Below, piece after piece: positions 1 through 13,647 of a stretch of DNA of 64,000 bases. The translations under genes and the position numbers were made by a program. This DNA is from Sipunculus nudus (lineage: Eukaryota; Annelida; Sipuncula; Golfingiida; Sipunculidae): positions 10,826,382 to 10,890,381 of the forward strand of contig CM049317.1 in NCBI GenBank assembly GCA_026874595.1, read 5' to 3'. Position 1 is the stretch's first letter. The number at the start of each line of letters is the position of its first letter. Under the pieces are notes generated by a model. The model saw only the letters and a program-made list of their open reading frames with translations. It ran no database searches and was not told the DNA's origin.

Positions 1-2180
1 TACACAACAGGCATTGGTGCAAGATGCCCGTGTGAACGCACCAAACCAGTTTGGCCAAACCACTTCGCCCAAATCTTTTTGAAAAAGTTTTGTGTGTGAA
101 AGAAGTATAAGAATTTACAAGATTATTTATAAAATCAATGCTTACCTTTCAAAAACGTATCTTCTTATTCATGAAGGTTTCATTTTTTTACCATAATTCC
201 CTTTTAGTGAATATTACAAATTTGTAACCCTCGCAAACTAAAACTTTACCACAGTTCACATGATAAATACAGGAAACCTTGTTGTGTGAAACTCGCCTAA
301 GTCGAACACCTCCCTTATGTCAAAGTTACAGACTCAATATTCCAAACAACTCTAGTTTTACCAAATAAAAGCCACTTGTGTCTAACGTCAGATATGTTGA
401 AGTTTTCTGAGGGCCCCTTCAACTTCGACACAACAAGGTTTCACTGTATATATACTGAGAAATCATGCAAGTCCACCATACTCGAGTGTCCTGCTAGTGT
501 GAAAATGCCTATGCCAGAAAACCCATCATCCCTGCATGAGTTGTTATGTGATGCTGTAAAAGTTAAAAGTTATGATCTTGTGAATGCACTATCTAGGCTG
601 TCCTGTTTTAGTATACATAGGACACTAGATACTCTACCTGACATGAGAAAGCCTCCACTAACATGTGAAATATCATTTAGTTGAAAGTTTATTGATAAAT
701 GCTGTTAAATTTGGTGGAAGCAAATTACTTTTTTTCATGAGAGCTCATTACAACATATTTCATATGCACTAGGCATAAAATATAATGGAAAGTTCTGTGA
801 TTAGGTCAAGGATGGTAAAATCAGAAATGGTTCGCGATTGAGGACAAATGATCATAAACAGCATTTTGATGGCTTCAACCTGAGTGGGAGAAGCAGATAC
901 AACAAATAATACAGTAACATGTCAATGACATAAAATTCCCATCCAGCTGAGCATCTTGAAACTTTACTGTGTTTACAGAACTACAAACCTGTCACAGTTC
1001 AACAACCCCATGCTCATTCACCTCCAGTACAAAGCATTCCAAAGCAATGGGACGGAATGCTCTTATTAAAATATCTTTATTGGGACCCAAATTACCTATA
1101 AAATTTGTTAGAATGTTCCTTGAATGTTTTCTTAACCCGCCACAAAATTTCAACAATTTTTTTTTTTAATTTTGGCATCAATTTGCTGACAGAGCAACTG
1201 ATGGTTAACTATTTAAAATGCCTCTCGCTTCCGTATGGAGGTATAGTGGTTTCACATGAGGAGACAATAAAAGCTCCTGACAATGCATAAGATATATATC
1301 TCCTGGTGCAGGTAAACCAGTAACAAAAAAGGCATCTCTATAGCTGAGCAGGTTGAGTCGGATCAATACAATAACCAGGGAATAATACAACACCACTGAT
1401 ATTAGTGTACACTTATCATAAATGATACCATCTTTGCTCGTCTAGACAGGAGACAAGCTGCATTCAGGCATCTTCACTTGCCAATCTCATCATTTGGAAG
1501 TTCTATTTGTAACCAAATGAATTGCCTAAGTTGAAAACAATATTTCAAGACAATGTTCTTAATGTGCTGACCTATACTGATCAATAATACATGATGGTTG
1601 AAATCACATGATCTGGTCACATTATCTGGTCACATGATGCCCAGTTTGTGACATAAATCTTATCACAGCTATAATTACAGACATTTACTTAACAGATGGT
1701 CAATTCTACAGGCGTTATGTCAATAAAAATATCCACTTGTTAAAATCTAAATTCAAATGTTTTTATGGTCTACTTTATTTGGAGTAAATAAATCTATTTT
1801 CAAATAAAGATGGAAAGCATTGTGTCTAAGTGTTATAGGTTGAATACACACTTGTGTTGAAATCCATTGACTTGTGTAAACCCTGTATTTTTCTGTATAC
1901 TGGTACATGAAATATAAATTTTATTATGAGAATAATTACTGTAAGTTTGTACAGAAGTATTTTGAACATGTCACATGACATAAAGACACACTGACTGATG
2001 GAAGCTAGCTGACTGATATGATTATCAATGACTCTGACCAGTAACAATGCACTTATCAAAGGCTCTGACAAGTAAGCATATGAATTATCAAACAAAATGA
2101 TAAATACAATATTCATCAAGTGGTGTAGCAAACAACACTTCAGATTATGCTGATTAACTGAAAAGCATGCATTTATGTGG
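1..2180. other. No supported gene
   Basis: AT-rich DNA. The short frames here show no recognisable domain, and no splice-bounded exon was evident. ACCCTCGCAAACTAAAACTT then TACCACAGTT near 226 may be a worn end of the MITE family seen at 47.9 kb. Confidence 0.5.
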
Positions 2181-2184
2181 AGTG

Positions 2185-2512
2185 TTGTGGCGTAATGGTT
2201 AGTGCTCTGGACCTGGCTGATTTTCTGTATAGCATGTATTTAGCAAAGTTGATGGCGTAATGGTTAATAAGATTGTGGTCACGGGTCCAGCGTTCCTGTC
2301 CAGAACTGACAACTTTCCACATTAAGACTCCTACCCAAAGTCTTTACCACAAGGACGTGCCCACTCTGACCAGAAGTGACTGCGTACAGGTCAAACATGG
2401 GAACCTTCTAGTGCCGTGTGGGGCTGCTTGGTTGTATGCTCGCCATGAACCCAAGAAAACCTTAAAGGATGAACTGGCCCAAAAGACCAGGAAGGTAAAA
2501 AGGTCACTGTAA
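2185..2512 (+). mobile_element. Possible tRNA-derived SINE
   Basis: TGGCGTAATGGTTAGTGCTC resembles an A box and a second TGGCGTAATGGTTAATAAG occurs 66 bp later, followed by GGTCACGGGTCCAGCGTTCC, a weak B box. The 79-residue frame at 2273-2512 lies in this repeat-like body and is not taken as a gene. Confidence 0.35.
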
Positions 2513-2529
2513 ATAAAGTTAGATTAGAC

Positions 2530-4810
2530 CGGCATCGTCGTTAATATCAAGACAATAAAGTTAAACCCCCTACCTTTACTTTTTTACCTTTCACCTTAAT
2601 GTATTAAACACTGCAACAATACCTGTTAAGTCTACACTAGGCCTGAGAGGATACCTGTGTCTGAATAATTCTTATAGAGTACTTACGTCTGAAATCAGGA
2701 CTCAAAATGTGTTGTTTTAAAGCACATGCACCTTTAATACTAATAGCGGTATAACCTTCATTCCATCATGCAACAAGCAACATCTGAGTTTTAGCCTGTG
2801 AGCAAAACGGAAACCCCGATTAGCAGTTCAAACATAGCTGCAAAGTCAGGGTTTGATAAAGGAAGGGAAATACCATAAGAGAAAAAGACTCAAGGTCGGA
2901 ATTTAACTGAAGAGAAAGTTTGGTGGTCAATAGACCCGTATCTTCGAAGTAGAAGCTGGAGGAACGCTCTGGGGATGACCACGCCCCTCATCTGCAAAAT
3001 ATGGTACGATTACCAGAAATACTGTGAAGCCATTATACATCCTTCAAGGCCTTGCATGCAGACAGCTTTTAGACAACAATGGGAAAGAAGGTTCTTTTAA
3101 TTTTTTTTAAATATATTTTATTTATTCCTATGACCTGTAGGCAGGACAATTAATGTAATGAATGTCAAGTGCTCCAGATCAAAATTTTGCCACCTGTTTC
3201 AGCGCTAGTTTATACATATATTACATGAAGTTGAAGCAGGTGGGCCATTTTCACCCTCCTTAAGGTAAAGCAGCATTTCCTTCAGTAAAAATTAATGCTG
3301 AACTGAAGCTATGTTGTTACCAATCATGACTTACAGTCCTGATATTTGTTTATAGCTAAATCAATATTAAATCCTTTATAAATTGAAATCGATTACCTGA
3401 AAATGAATATCTGAGATAATCGCGACTTTTATTTCATGAATGGAAATCTGAGAGTTTGTTAATTAATTTCACTGTTTTTACCTTGCTACCTTCTAAACTG
3501 AGCACAGTTAACCTCTGCAGATAACAATTTGATGTATGGTGTTTTGTCAATCACCAGTATTCACTTGACTATAATAGTTCCGTACCAGGTGGGAATAAAG
3601 GGGGAAGGCATGTTGTTAAGCACAAATCAATAATTGAATACCTTACAAGTGGTAAACATACTACCATATGACCATCATGTACCTCAGCATTTTTTATTTA
3701 TAGCTCTTCAAAGCCAAGGGCCAGACTTGTTATCATTGTTCAGATTACCCTAGTACTGGTACATTGATCTGAACCACTTATCTCCTCTTACTTCTCTGTT
3801 TAAGATAAATCTCAAAGCACTTTTACATATCCTCTGGTTAACCTCATGATTATCCCTTGTTTCTTCGACTACCATGGAGCCCAAGTTAACATTTGGATAG
3901 CACAGGCAAATTAAACCTCAGAATTGTTACAATAATGGCCAACAGATGGCACTGACAAGCCAATGAAGTGTTACTGAATATTTTAAAAAAGTATTTTGAA
4001 AGCAACTTACCATATATATTCAATATGATAATCAGCTTCTGATGATCAATTATGATCAAGGGCAGGCTGTCTGCCAGGGGTTGTTTGCCTGCAATTTTTC
4101 AGGCAGACAGTCATATTCTATCTCCACACACGAGAGTAACGGCTTTAGTGATATCCCACATTGAGAGGACGTACAGGTGTATATTTCATACTGATAATTC
4201 ATCATAAAATTACAAATGATTCCCAACACTTCTCAAAAGCAACTCATATTTGATACTAAGTGGTTGATAAAAAGCTGCTGATGATAAATTATGACCAAGG
4301 AAGCGACTCCCACAACAAGTAACAGCCCATGCAGTGTACACAAGCAAGTACACAAGATGACACTGACTGACCCTTATGGGACTATTGTACATAATAATTA
4401 TAGTGATCAAAATAAGCCTATATTGTGCATGTCAACCTATTCATCATAAATCAATAATTCAATAAACTTTACAAAGCATATGATAAACACATTATCATAT
4501 GAAAATGTCAAGGTTCAATCCTTGTTATTTATAGCAACTGGCAACCAGAGGTCATACTTGTTTATTGTCAATTAGACCATAAGGACACATAAATCGATAC
4601 CATTTCAATTGAAACCTTGATGTCAGCCTGACTCTCATAAGCACTTAGTACTAAATGTGAAGGCCTTTTGAGAACTGGAGCACATTCACCATTTTTTTTG
4701 CTTTGCTGTGTTTTCATTGGAATCATATCTCTTAACACATTATCCCTTGAACAATTAACATGGAATTGGCTTTAGTTAAAAATGGTATGATGAGCAGAAT
4801 ACAAATTACA
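2530..4810. other. No gene; weak duplicated text
   Basis: TTATTTATAGC...CCAGA..TTGTTATCATTGT-like text at 3697-3745 and 4526-4575, and GCTTCTGATGATCAATTATG against GCTGCTGATGATAAATTATG (4034, 4272), suggest an old duplication. CTGTCTGCC/GGCAGACAG (4067, 4102) form a 9-bp hairpin. Confidence 0.4.
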
Positions 4811-4813
4811 ATG

Positions 4814-4816
<3 letters not shown>

Positions 4817-4900
<84 letters not shown>
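4817..4900. repeat. (TA)n microsatellite
   Basis: An uninterrupted TA run of about 84 bp. Confidence 0.98.
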
Positions 4901-4903
<3 letters not shown>

Positions 4904-4919
4904 TATATATACCAAAGTC

Positions 4920-6980
4920 AGCGAAAACTAGAATAACTGGGACCCAGGTCCTCCATTAAAGCTCTGCAATCCCCAGTACTTCAAAATGGCAGCATTGTGC
5001 TGATTCTGAATTCTGATGGGTCTTATTTCAGACATCCATTCATTGGGGTTAATCCTCTCAATACAGTTAAATTTTCATGGCAATCACTTGAACAGTTCTT
5101 GGGAAAATGCACATGAAAGGAATTCCAGCATTGCTGCTTGGCAGCCATAGTGTAGGTCCAAAAGGACAGAAATTTGATAGAACAACCCCCTAATGAGTGA
5201 AATTCTTCAGTTAACTTTTCACAGCAATATCTTGAACTGTTCTTGAGGTAACGTGCAAAAATGTGTGATGGATGGACAGTCAGAAAACCAGATGACCACA
5301 GGGCACCCACCTTGGTAGGGTCCTAATAAAACATGAAGGTAAATGACTGTGGCCCATAAACCAAGATCATGATTTTTGGAATACAAAGGACATAAAATGA
5401 CAACCTCAAGGATATGATGACCAATAAAATGAAGTCATAATTGATGTTTGTGTATTTTGCCAGTGCCAGGTAGTTCATAATAGTCAAAATGGATGCCAAG
5501 TACAGTGCTCTGTCTTGCCAGAACCAAAATCAGTATGTTTATAATATTCAAATCACATGGTCAGAAAAACCCAAAACACTAAATAAATTACCAAAATACA
5601 GGTAATATTCATTTAATACTGTGATACTTGTCACAGCAAAAATACCAGTGTAGTTGTGATTTTTCAATATCAATTTTTTTAAGCAGTAAACTGAAAATCA
5701 GATATAAAAGGAACAAGACTGCCCTTGCAAAACTGATATATAATGTGCTGGAGAACTGTTTCAAAATGTTGGCATTCTAATTTCAAAATTTACCTGTTTT
5801 CTTGCCGTAAAATGTTTACATATATTATGAGCAAAAGAGAAAAACTGAACAACAGTTTTTTTCATAGTCAAAATTCTAATACTGAAGTTATTGTATGGTG
5901 AAATTCAAAATGAGAAAAAAATATAGCTGAACCTCATTTATCTGAACAAATGTTAGGGAAAATTTTTTAACAACATTTTTAAATATATGAGAATTTTTGA
6001 CAGTTAGACATGGTACGGACTGTAGACCTCCCAACGAAATATCAAACCTTGGAAGTCTCAAAACTAGCCCTGTGTTGTGCTCGAGGAACTTAAGGAAAAT
6101 GCAGTTACCATGGTTACCATGACTGTACATTTTTCTTTCACCTGTGTGAGTACACTTATAAATTACAGGTGCATCCTATAAATTTAAGCTTAATATTAGC
6201 CTGCTAGATTTTAGATTAAAGAAGAATATGGTTATATTCCTTATTATGAGTTATCCCAGAACAATTAAATTTTCAGGTATATGAAGTATACAGTATACAC
6301 AAGCTTCTGCAGATATATTGGTGGATTTAAAACATTCAGGCCAGGACTGACTGTTTTATAACTAAAAGCATGTCATATTTAATGGTTGAGATATCAATTT
6401 GACTGCAAAAACACAGAAAGGAGTTATAAGCTTGCACATCATTAAATGATATTACTGTCACTGGTGATCTAAATATATCACGCTCTGACAGCTAATTATC
6501 TTCAATGCTAAAATGAAAATAACATACCTGTTTAACTGACAGCAGCTAGTCTACTAGTTCTTGTGTAAAAGTGGGTGGGCCAAACTGATGGACAGAAGGC
6601 TGTTTTGAGCTTCTCCAGAAGATTATGCACGTCAATATGTTTCCTCAACTCACTGAAAGACCAGAACTAAAGTCAAACACTCTGCAACATTCCTGACTGT
6701 CCGTGTTTGGGTCAAGCGGATAAATAAGGCCACATACAATATTTTAACCCTTTCATATTCAGACTTATCATATATTTTGAAAAATTCTGAAAAAAAATTC
6801 TCCCTTTTTTTAAATTATATTTTTACAAAAATTCCAACATTTTCTGCAGAAATGGTTAGCTTAAAATTTGAAATCTAATAATAAATATTTAACATATTTG
6901 GCCTAAGAAAATCTAGCCAAATGATGCAAATGCCATTATAGAGTGAGCCTTAGTGATCCTCTGACCAGAAAAAAAATAAT
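4920..6980. other. No gene; worn repeat at 4920-5330
   Basis: 4920-5330 has the diction of invertebrate tandem-core repeats (TTTTCATGGCAATCACTTGA, CAATATCTTGAACTGTTCTT, GGATGGACAG) but no clear period. The frame on the minus strand there is not a gene. ACCTCATTTATCTGAAC at 5931 hints at a pogo-like remnant. The rest is unremarkable. Confidence 0.4.
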
Positions 6981-6984
6981 GCTG

Positions 6985-7325
6985 GTATAACAAGAGCACC
7001 CCAAATGTGCATTTAATATGCCCATTGTGTATCTGGTGACCTGTGATCTCATTAAATATGCATGAATTTTGATGAGAATGTAATTCAGGTGAGAAACTAT
7101 TGGTAAATATGTATATTGAGTTTCATGTAAATCCATAGCATTTTTTTGAGTCAAATTGGTACCTCCAATGTGGGGTGACAACTGACCTCATTAAATATAC
7201 ATCAATATTTTGATGAGAATGTAAATCAGTTGAGAAAGTCTAAATTGGTAAATATGTATAACAAGTTTCATGTAAATCCATAGGATTTTTTGTAGGTCAG
7301 CAAGGCACCTCCTAAGTGAGGTGCA
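6985..7325. repeat. Two ~165-bp tandem units (ATTAAATATRCAT family)
   Basis: CTCATTAAATATGCATGAAT and CTCATTAAATATACATCAAT begin successive units, each followed by GATGAGAATGTAA and GTTTCATGTAAATCCATAG. The same repeat recurs at 10997-11300. Confidence 0.75.
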
Positions 7326-7439
7326 TGGATTTCCCGGAATTCAAATTTTATTGATTAACATTTGTGATGTGTTTGATCAAAATCCTTCATATCATTCATA
7401 AGTTATCGCGGCCACACCACAAAGTAACCAACTGCCAGC

Positions 7440-7790
7440 AAACATAAAACATGCTCCAATGTTGACAAACAGAACAACTTTGTAACCAAAGGTGCTAGGT
7501 GATTGGTAACATACATGTGCTATTGAAAAAGTCAACAGGAGTTCCAAAATGCCCTTCGCAAACTTCTGGTTCATCTGACTTCCCACCAGAGGTTTTTGTT
7601 GAGTTTGTTTTGATTAATTTGGTGCTCCCCCCCCCCCCCCTCATATCATAAACATGCAAATAAAACAAAACTAACAGTCTGTGTGCCTTAGGGTCAGTGT
7701 TTTCTGGCTTGTTTTATAAAAGGTTCAAGGGATAATCTTAAGTTAATAGACATCAGATATCAGAATAGGCCCCTTCTAGAAAGAGTCCAT
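7440..7790. repeat. Dispersed repeat, copy 1
   Basis: AATGTTGACAAACAG, CTTCTGGTTCATCTGACTT, CCACCAGAGGTTTTTGTT and AAAGGTTCAAGGGATAATCT then GACATCAGATATCAGAATAG recur in the same order at 63560-63760. Confidence 0.65.
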
Positions 7791-7899
7791 TGCCTGTCAC
7801 TAGTGTCAGGGGCACAGTCTTTTGAATGGAGGATTCTTAAAGGTAACCATATGATCACATGTTATATTTAAGCTTTCTGGATTTCATGTTTCACATTCA

Positions 7900-8065
7900 C
7901 CAGGCCAAGTATATTACAGAAATTGTACTGTAACAGGCACCACAGGCTGACTCTCCAAGGTTCTATCAAGATTTCCCCATTTTGCTCTGAGGCTTTGCTA
8001 GGGCCTGAACCAAGGATTTTATAATCCCATCAGCAGTCCAACTTCTTAACCATTAGGCTATATTC
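7900..8065 (-). mobile_element. Degenerate tRNA-derived SINE
   Basis: On the minus strand, TAGCCTAATGGTTAAGAAGT (A box) and CCTTGGTTCAGGCCCTAGC (B box) are spaced like a tRNA head. The 3' limit is not clear. Confidence 0.4.
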
Positions 8066-8910
8066 TACATACCCCCACCCCAACCAAAAAAAAAAAACAT
8101 GGTTGACTCTAAGACTCTTTTTTGCTACTGTACCAGACACACTTTGTAAAATTTTGCCCACTCTCAGGGAGGATACAAAATATTTGAAAAATTCATAAAA
8201 TACTTCATATGAACTACACCAAGTTCAATTTTCAATTATGTACCTATTGATAAAGATAGCAATTATTTACCATTAATATATATAATGATTTATTTAAATT
8301 GAAGTTGATCTGTGATAAATGAAAAAAAGGGAGCACAGCTTCTGTAGAGCAATTAAGTTTTGCATGTGGCCTACTGGATTTGAGGGGAGACATCAGATAT
8401 CTGTGTGGAGGGTGGCCATCTCATCTGTGCAGAGACCACCACCTGATGTAGAGATGTACAAATAAGGCATTGAATGCTCATTTGATTGACACCAAGGACC
8501 TTCAAGTTTTGAGGTCCAACCAGATACTATTCCCTGTAACATGAAACTCTCAGACCTATACAGGTATAAGTCATACAAAAGTGTTGACATAAGCACAAGG
8601 CCACCAGAGACCAGTGAAGTGAGCAGTAACCTGACTCATAACCAGGTCTTCTCTGAATCTTGCTTCTCTTGTTAGTGCGAGATTCCCCCTTGTGATGGCA
8701 GCACCAGAGTGTGCTGGGAGATGGATGTTGAGTAAGACAATACTAAACACAGTTAAAATGTTCCAAGTTGAACAATTTTTCTCTGCTTCTTTTTCAATTT
8801 GCTTCCTATTGGGGTGTGTATTGTCAGGCAACTCACATGACAAACAGATTGACAAGAAAACTAGTAAATAGTCATATAGGCAAATTGATATGAGAACATT
8901 TTGCCTTATA

Positions 8911-9090
8911 CAGTGAAACCTGTGTTAAGAGACCACCCATGGCACTGGCCCAAACTGGTCTAAAAATAAAATTACAGGTGGTCTTATAAGATAGGTAAGT
9001 TTTTACCGATGTAAATGATTTCAATTCAACCGAGGGTGGTCTTGATAAACAGGTGGTCTCATTTGACAGGTAGTCTTTAAGATTCCACTG
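8911..9090. mobile_element. Small pogo/mariner-like MITE
   Basis: The left end CAGTGAAACCTGTGTTAAGA and the right end, inverted, CAGTGGAATCTTAAAGACTA, with GACCACC and GGTGGTC blocks repeated inside. Length 180 bp. CAGTG-AACCT starts are usual for pogo/Tigger-like elements. TA precedes the left end but the right flank is TC. Confidence 0.55.
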
Positions 9091-9173
9091 TCTAATAAAT
9101 AACATGAGGTAACCAAATAAGCCTTGTGTATCCTGATTAATGTGTATCAGGAATGGCAATACTCTGACATGCT

Positions 9174-9366
9174 CACCTTTCCAACAGAGAGACATAAATA
9201 CAGGTTTGCCTTTCCACATTGAAAAATTTGCCTTTCTGCTAAAGATGCATAAATCATATCAAACTTTCAGTCACACTTTGTGTAAACCTGATACTGCCAT
9301 CTTTCCAACAGATTGGTACACATGAAAATTGCATGTGTTCATCTGTCTGAGACAGGCGGAAAGGTG
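9174..9366. mobile_element. Short TIR repeat (CACCTTTCC ends)
   Basis: CACCTTTCC opens and GGAAAGGTG closes a 193-bp segment. TACAGGTTTGCCTTTC, ATCATATCAAACTTTCAGTC and TCTGAGACAGGCGGAAAGG are shared with 12035-12518. No target duplication was identified. Confidence 0.6.
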
Positions 9367-9369
9367 TTA

Positions 9370-10990
9370 TTATGATAACTGTGCATATACATGATTATTT
9401 GCTTTAAAACTGGTTGAGAACCAATGTATATGGCTTTTACCCAGTACCAATAAGGTCACAGCAGATTATTGGATGCCAAATATTAAAAAAAGTTCATGCT
9501 AGTAAGAGATTTTTTACATTAATTCTTTGCTATTTTATTTGTCTTTTGCCTTTTAAGGTGAATGAACAGATTTGCAAAAGGGCAATATTTTAGAAGGTGA
9601 AAATTTGTGCCCATACATCTTCCATACATAGTGGGACTTTTGAGAGTTTGAATGTTGGTTACTGGCCTGGTTGCTTATAAGTTACACTAAAGGATAACTT
9701 CTTACTGGTAACGGTATGGTGCAGGTCAGAAACAGACCAGTCAGCTGCACTGAAATATGACTATGGAATTTTCATTATATTTGTTAATGGCACATAAACA
9801 TTTGCCATATGGGTAACACATACATTATCACACACTATTAGTTCACGAAAAGTTTCCAGCAAAATCAACCCAACACATGGCCTGACTATTTCCAATTTAC
9901 CATTGTATGCAATCAATGAATTTTATTGTTTGATGTTGGGGTATGGACCAGAGTTGATGCATAACCTAATTTTGCACATGTATGTGTGATAACACCAAGA
10001 CAAGGAGTGGAAAATGAGAGAAGAAATACCAGGGAAGAAACACAGAAAAAAAAAACATTGGAAGCTTGGAAAACCTTGGATTTATGAAGCTGCTCTGTGT
10101 ACATTTATAGCCATGATGCAATTTAATTTCCTTGAGAACCAAATATTGGCAGATACAATAATATATAAATTTAAGAGAAAACACTATACATCATGTCTAT
10201 TGAACATATCCATTATGTGGATAGGTCACTTTAAAAGATTTTCCATGAAACAAGAGGGGAAACTGTTCCGTTTGTTTATCAAATATTGTCCTTTTATTGG
10301 TGTTGGGCTTTTGGCTGAGGAATGAGCTCTTTGACTGCTCTCTTATTGCAATTTTCATGTTAACATTTTGTTTCAAGGAAACTGCAAAAACTGATTGGCG
10401 CCAGTGAAGTTAAAAAAACAGTGACTGGTATAATTTTGATGTAAAAATGTAAACAAAATGTGTACCGTCGATATAAATAAGGGAACAAGTCCTGGAACAA
10501 AAGTGAACCAACCCATTATACATAGTTTCACCCCCATAGTGAGAAAACTGGTGACACTGCAACCCAAAAAAAAACTGAACTTGGGTATTTGATGCCAAGT
10601 GATAACAGACAGTCCGCTATGGCTTTTCAGTGACACTTTTTATAAATCATCAAGTGGTTTACTAAGTTTCAGATTTACTTTAAAAGTCAATGTTAAATAA
10701 ATTTGTGTGTGTCATGTTGTACAACTTCTTACACATGCAATTTTTGTAAAAATTCTAAGGATCCAGCCTTATGTGTTATTTCACAAAAAGGAATGACCCA
10801 GGCATAAATGATATCAATACAAACATCAACATTAATATTACTGAAGTGAAAATCAGCACTAATAAATTTATACTTTGCACGGAGGTGAAATTTTCAGTGC
10901 ATTATTTTCAAGTTCATGTTATTTTCTCCATCTTCAACTGCTCCCACAGCAGAAACATACTATTACTAAACAAATGAACACTTAACAATG
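9370..10990. other. No supported feature
   Basis: AT-rich unique sequence; frames up to 103 residues overlap on both strands and show no domain. Confidence 0.5.
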
Positions 10991-10996
10991 TGAAAC

Positions 10997-11300
10997 AAGA
11001 GCACGATAAGGCTGCATGATTTGCCCGTTGTTTGTCTTGTGATCTCTGACCTCATTAAATATACATGTGGATTTTGCCAAGGCTTTCATTCAGGGGAAAG
11101 TTTCTATTTGTAAATATTAACAAATTTCATGAAAATCCTCCAGATTTTTTAAAATTATTCACAACGCCATGAAAGTCTGGTGACTTTTTATTCATTAAAT
11201 ATGCATGAATTTTGCATGGAATCAAACTCATGCAACACATTACAATGGTTAATATTTCTGTCTGAGTTTCATCAAAATCCATAATATTCCTGTTCACTTA
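10997..11300. repeat. Second copy of the ATTAAATATRCAT tandem repeat
   Basis: AACAAGAGCACGATAAGG and CTCATTAAATATACATGTGG, then ATTCATTAAATATGCATGAA, and TTTCATCAAAATCCATAAT parallel the 6985-7325 copy, including its AACAAGAGCAC start. Confidence 0.7.
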
Positions 11301-12034
11301 TTCCGGCGATACAATCTGCTGGGAAGAAGTTATGGTCAGTTTTGTAAAAATCCATTAAACCCTGGTGAGTTATTGCAGAAACATTAAAAGTTAACAGTGG
11401 TACAGACAAAGGGATGAACTGTGGGTATACCAAAATAAATCCTGTCCATGCACAAATGGTGGGAAATAGATTGGAAGACGTATGAAAATTTTGGTGCGGG
11501 TCTGGATTTGGCAGGATTGATTTATTTTTGGTAGAGTATTACTCATATTAGCATGTGCATAAATGATTCCTGTTCAATTTATTGCATACAAAAGCATATT
11601 ACCCTTTCTTGCACTGGGACAGACCTGCACATCTTTAATGGGGGTTGAGTTTTATAAGCGGCAAGTTCACTGGTTTATCAATTTATGGTTGGTGCTGCAA
11701 TAGACCTCTCCTGACATAATGTCTAATTTAACAGGATTTATGAGGAATATGAAACATATAACCCCCCCCCCTCCCATCCAATTTATTTATCCACATAAAA
11801 TAACTTTTGTTGCCTCTGTAAAACTGACATGAACACCTTTCCCTTTTGTCATATAACAAATTCACTATTTTAATAAAATATCCTTTTCAATTATTGTCAC
11901 ACTATTAATACATTACTTGAAAATAATTTCCTTTAAGAACTCTGTAAATCAGTCTATCTGCATATATCTATAAGCACCCCTATGATAGAGTGGACTACAA
12001 ATATTACAACAAGTTCAAAATACTTCGAAATTTT

Positions 12035-12518
12035 CACCTTTCCAATGGAAAGGCATTAATACAGGTTTGCCTTTCTGCAGAATAAAAGGCTTTCTGCTAA
12101 AGGTGCAGCCTACAATCATATCAAACTTTCAGTCACAGTTCCCTCAGTGTAAACCTGATTCTGCCATCTCACATGCCATCCTACATGCACACTTGCATTT
12201 TAAAAAAGAACTGAATCTTTTCAATAGTAACACTGTTATCTTAGAAACATGAATCTGCAGCAAAACAAAACAGGAAAATATGAGAGATGAGGGCCTAAAT
12301 GCCAGAGAGTAGAAATACAGACCATTTTTTTACGGAAATATATATGGAGTTGGTGGAACACCACCTGTAAAATATTTGGTTTTTGTGTCATGCATGTTAT
12401 ACTTATAAGCTACTCAGGTGGAAAACATCAAGCTGTCACCTTTCCAACGGATTGGTACAAAACGAAAAAGGCCTTTCTGTGCACATGTTTGCCAGTGTCT
12501 GAGACAGGCAGAAAGGCA
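12035..12518. mobile_element. Longer copy of the CACCTTTCC repeat with an insertion
   Basis: It opens CACCTTTCCAATGGAAAGG and closes GAGACAGGCAGAAAGGC. Sequence shared with 9174-9366 is split by about 260 bp of unrelated DNA (about 12165-12435), suggesting an insertion in this copy or a deletion in the other. Confidence 0.55.
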
Positions 12519-12519
12519 T

Positions 12520-13640
12520 CATTTCAAGCCCTGGACTAAATTTGGGTAGGTGACAAACAAAATTAGGCAGGTGAATATATCAACATAGATGTGGTAGATA
12601 AATTTCTTTTCTGACCTGTTAAAATAATTTAAGATTAGCATACATTTCTATTCAGTAGCACTTAGTTTCATCACCAGTTATTATTAAAGTCTTATTGTAC
12701 TCAAGTATTCAATTGTCTTAGTTACAGGTGGTTTTATGTACAGTACCTGTATCCGGTATGTACTAGTTTAGTCTTGTTAGAGCCATATTCACCACTAAAA
12801 TAGACAAAACATGTTTTTCTGATATGACATAAATGGAACAAATAAATTTACTGTGCCACTTCATGTCACACAATATGTACTCGTTATCACAGACAGTTAC
12901 AGCCCATGTATATAACATCTTGATCATAGTAATAATAGTATTAAAGTCCATCATGTGCAGTTATCTATGTGGCGGATCATACAGATGTTCACTTATGAGA
13001 TCGTTCTTGACAAGTCCTGCCATGCAGAGGTTATCTGAAGTTCTGAACCACTATCATAGGCACGGAGGTCTCACAAGTCAGCTTCAAAATCATTTTCTCA
13101 CAAGTCACATTCAGAGCCATTTTCTCACAAGTCGTGTTCAGAAACATCTTATCTGAGATACAGTATTTCATATATGGCAGTGATACAGTTTACAAGTCTG
13201 TACTTGGACTAGAGTCCACTTTTTTGGGGACTTTGATATGAACACGAGGGTCCTGAACTCAGACTTGTACTCTAACTTAGAGATCAGGACTGGAGAAATC
13301 AGGCCGTGTCCATCTAGAGTCCAATAGAAAAATAAACTCTGTCACATATTGTAAAGATTTATGTACATGTGTGAACTAACAACAGAGTATTACAAAATAA
13401 TAACACATTATACCGGTATGGGAAGTCATCCACAGCATCCAGAGTTAATAATGTAATTAATTTAACCATTATAGTAAAACCATTTGTTGACTACAACTTA
13501 AAAATGTAGAAAGTAATCTGAAATTTCCAGTTTAAATTGTTCTTTAAGGATATTTGTATTAGACTTGGACTTAGGTGTCAAATGATTTGGGACTCAGAGA
13601 AGGTGGACTTGGACTCAATCCTCAAGGACTCAGACTTGTC
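12520..13640. other. No gene; leads into the 32-bp minisatellite
   Basis: Duplicate text CATTTTCTCACAAGTC (13090, 13120) gives a small tandem repeat. GGACT/GACTTGG-rich text from 13200 is related to the minisatellite that follows. Confidence 0.45.
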
Positions 13641-13647
13641 TCGGAAT

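Noticed and set aside
2273-2512. 79-residue frame with a lysine-rich C-terminus
   Set aside because: Lies in SINE-like sequence after tRNA-box-like motifs and has no known domain.
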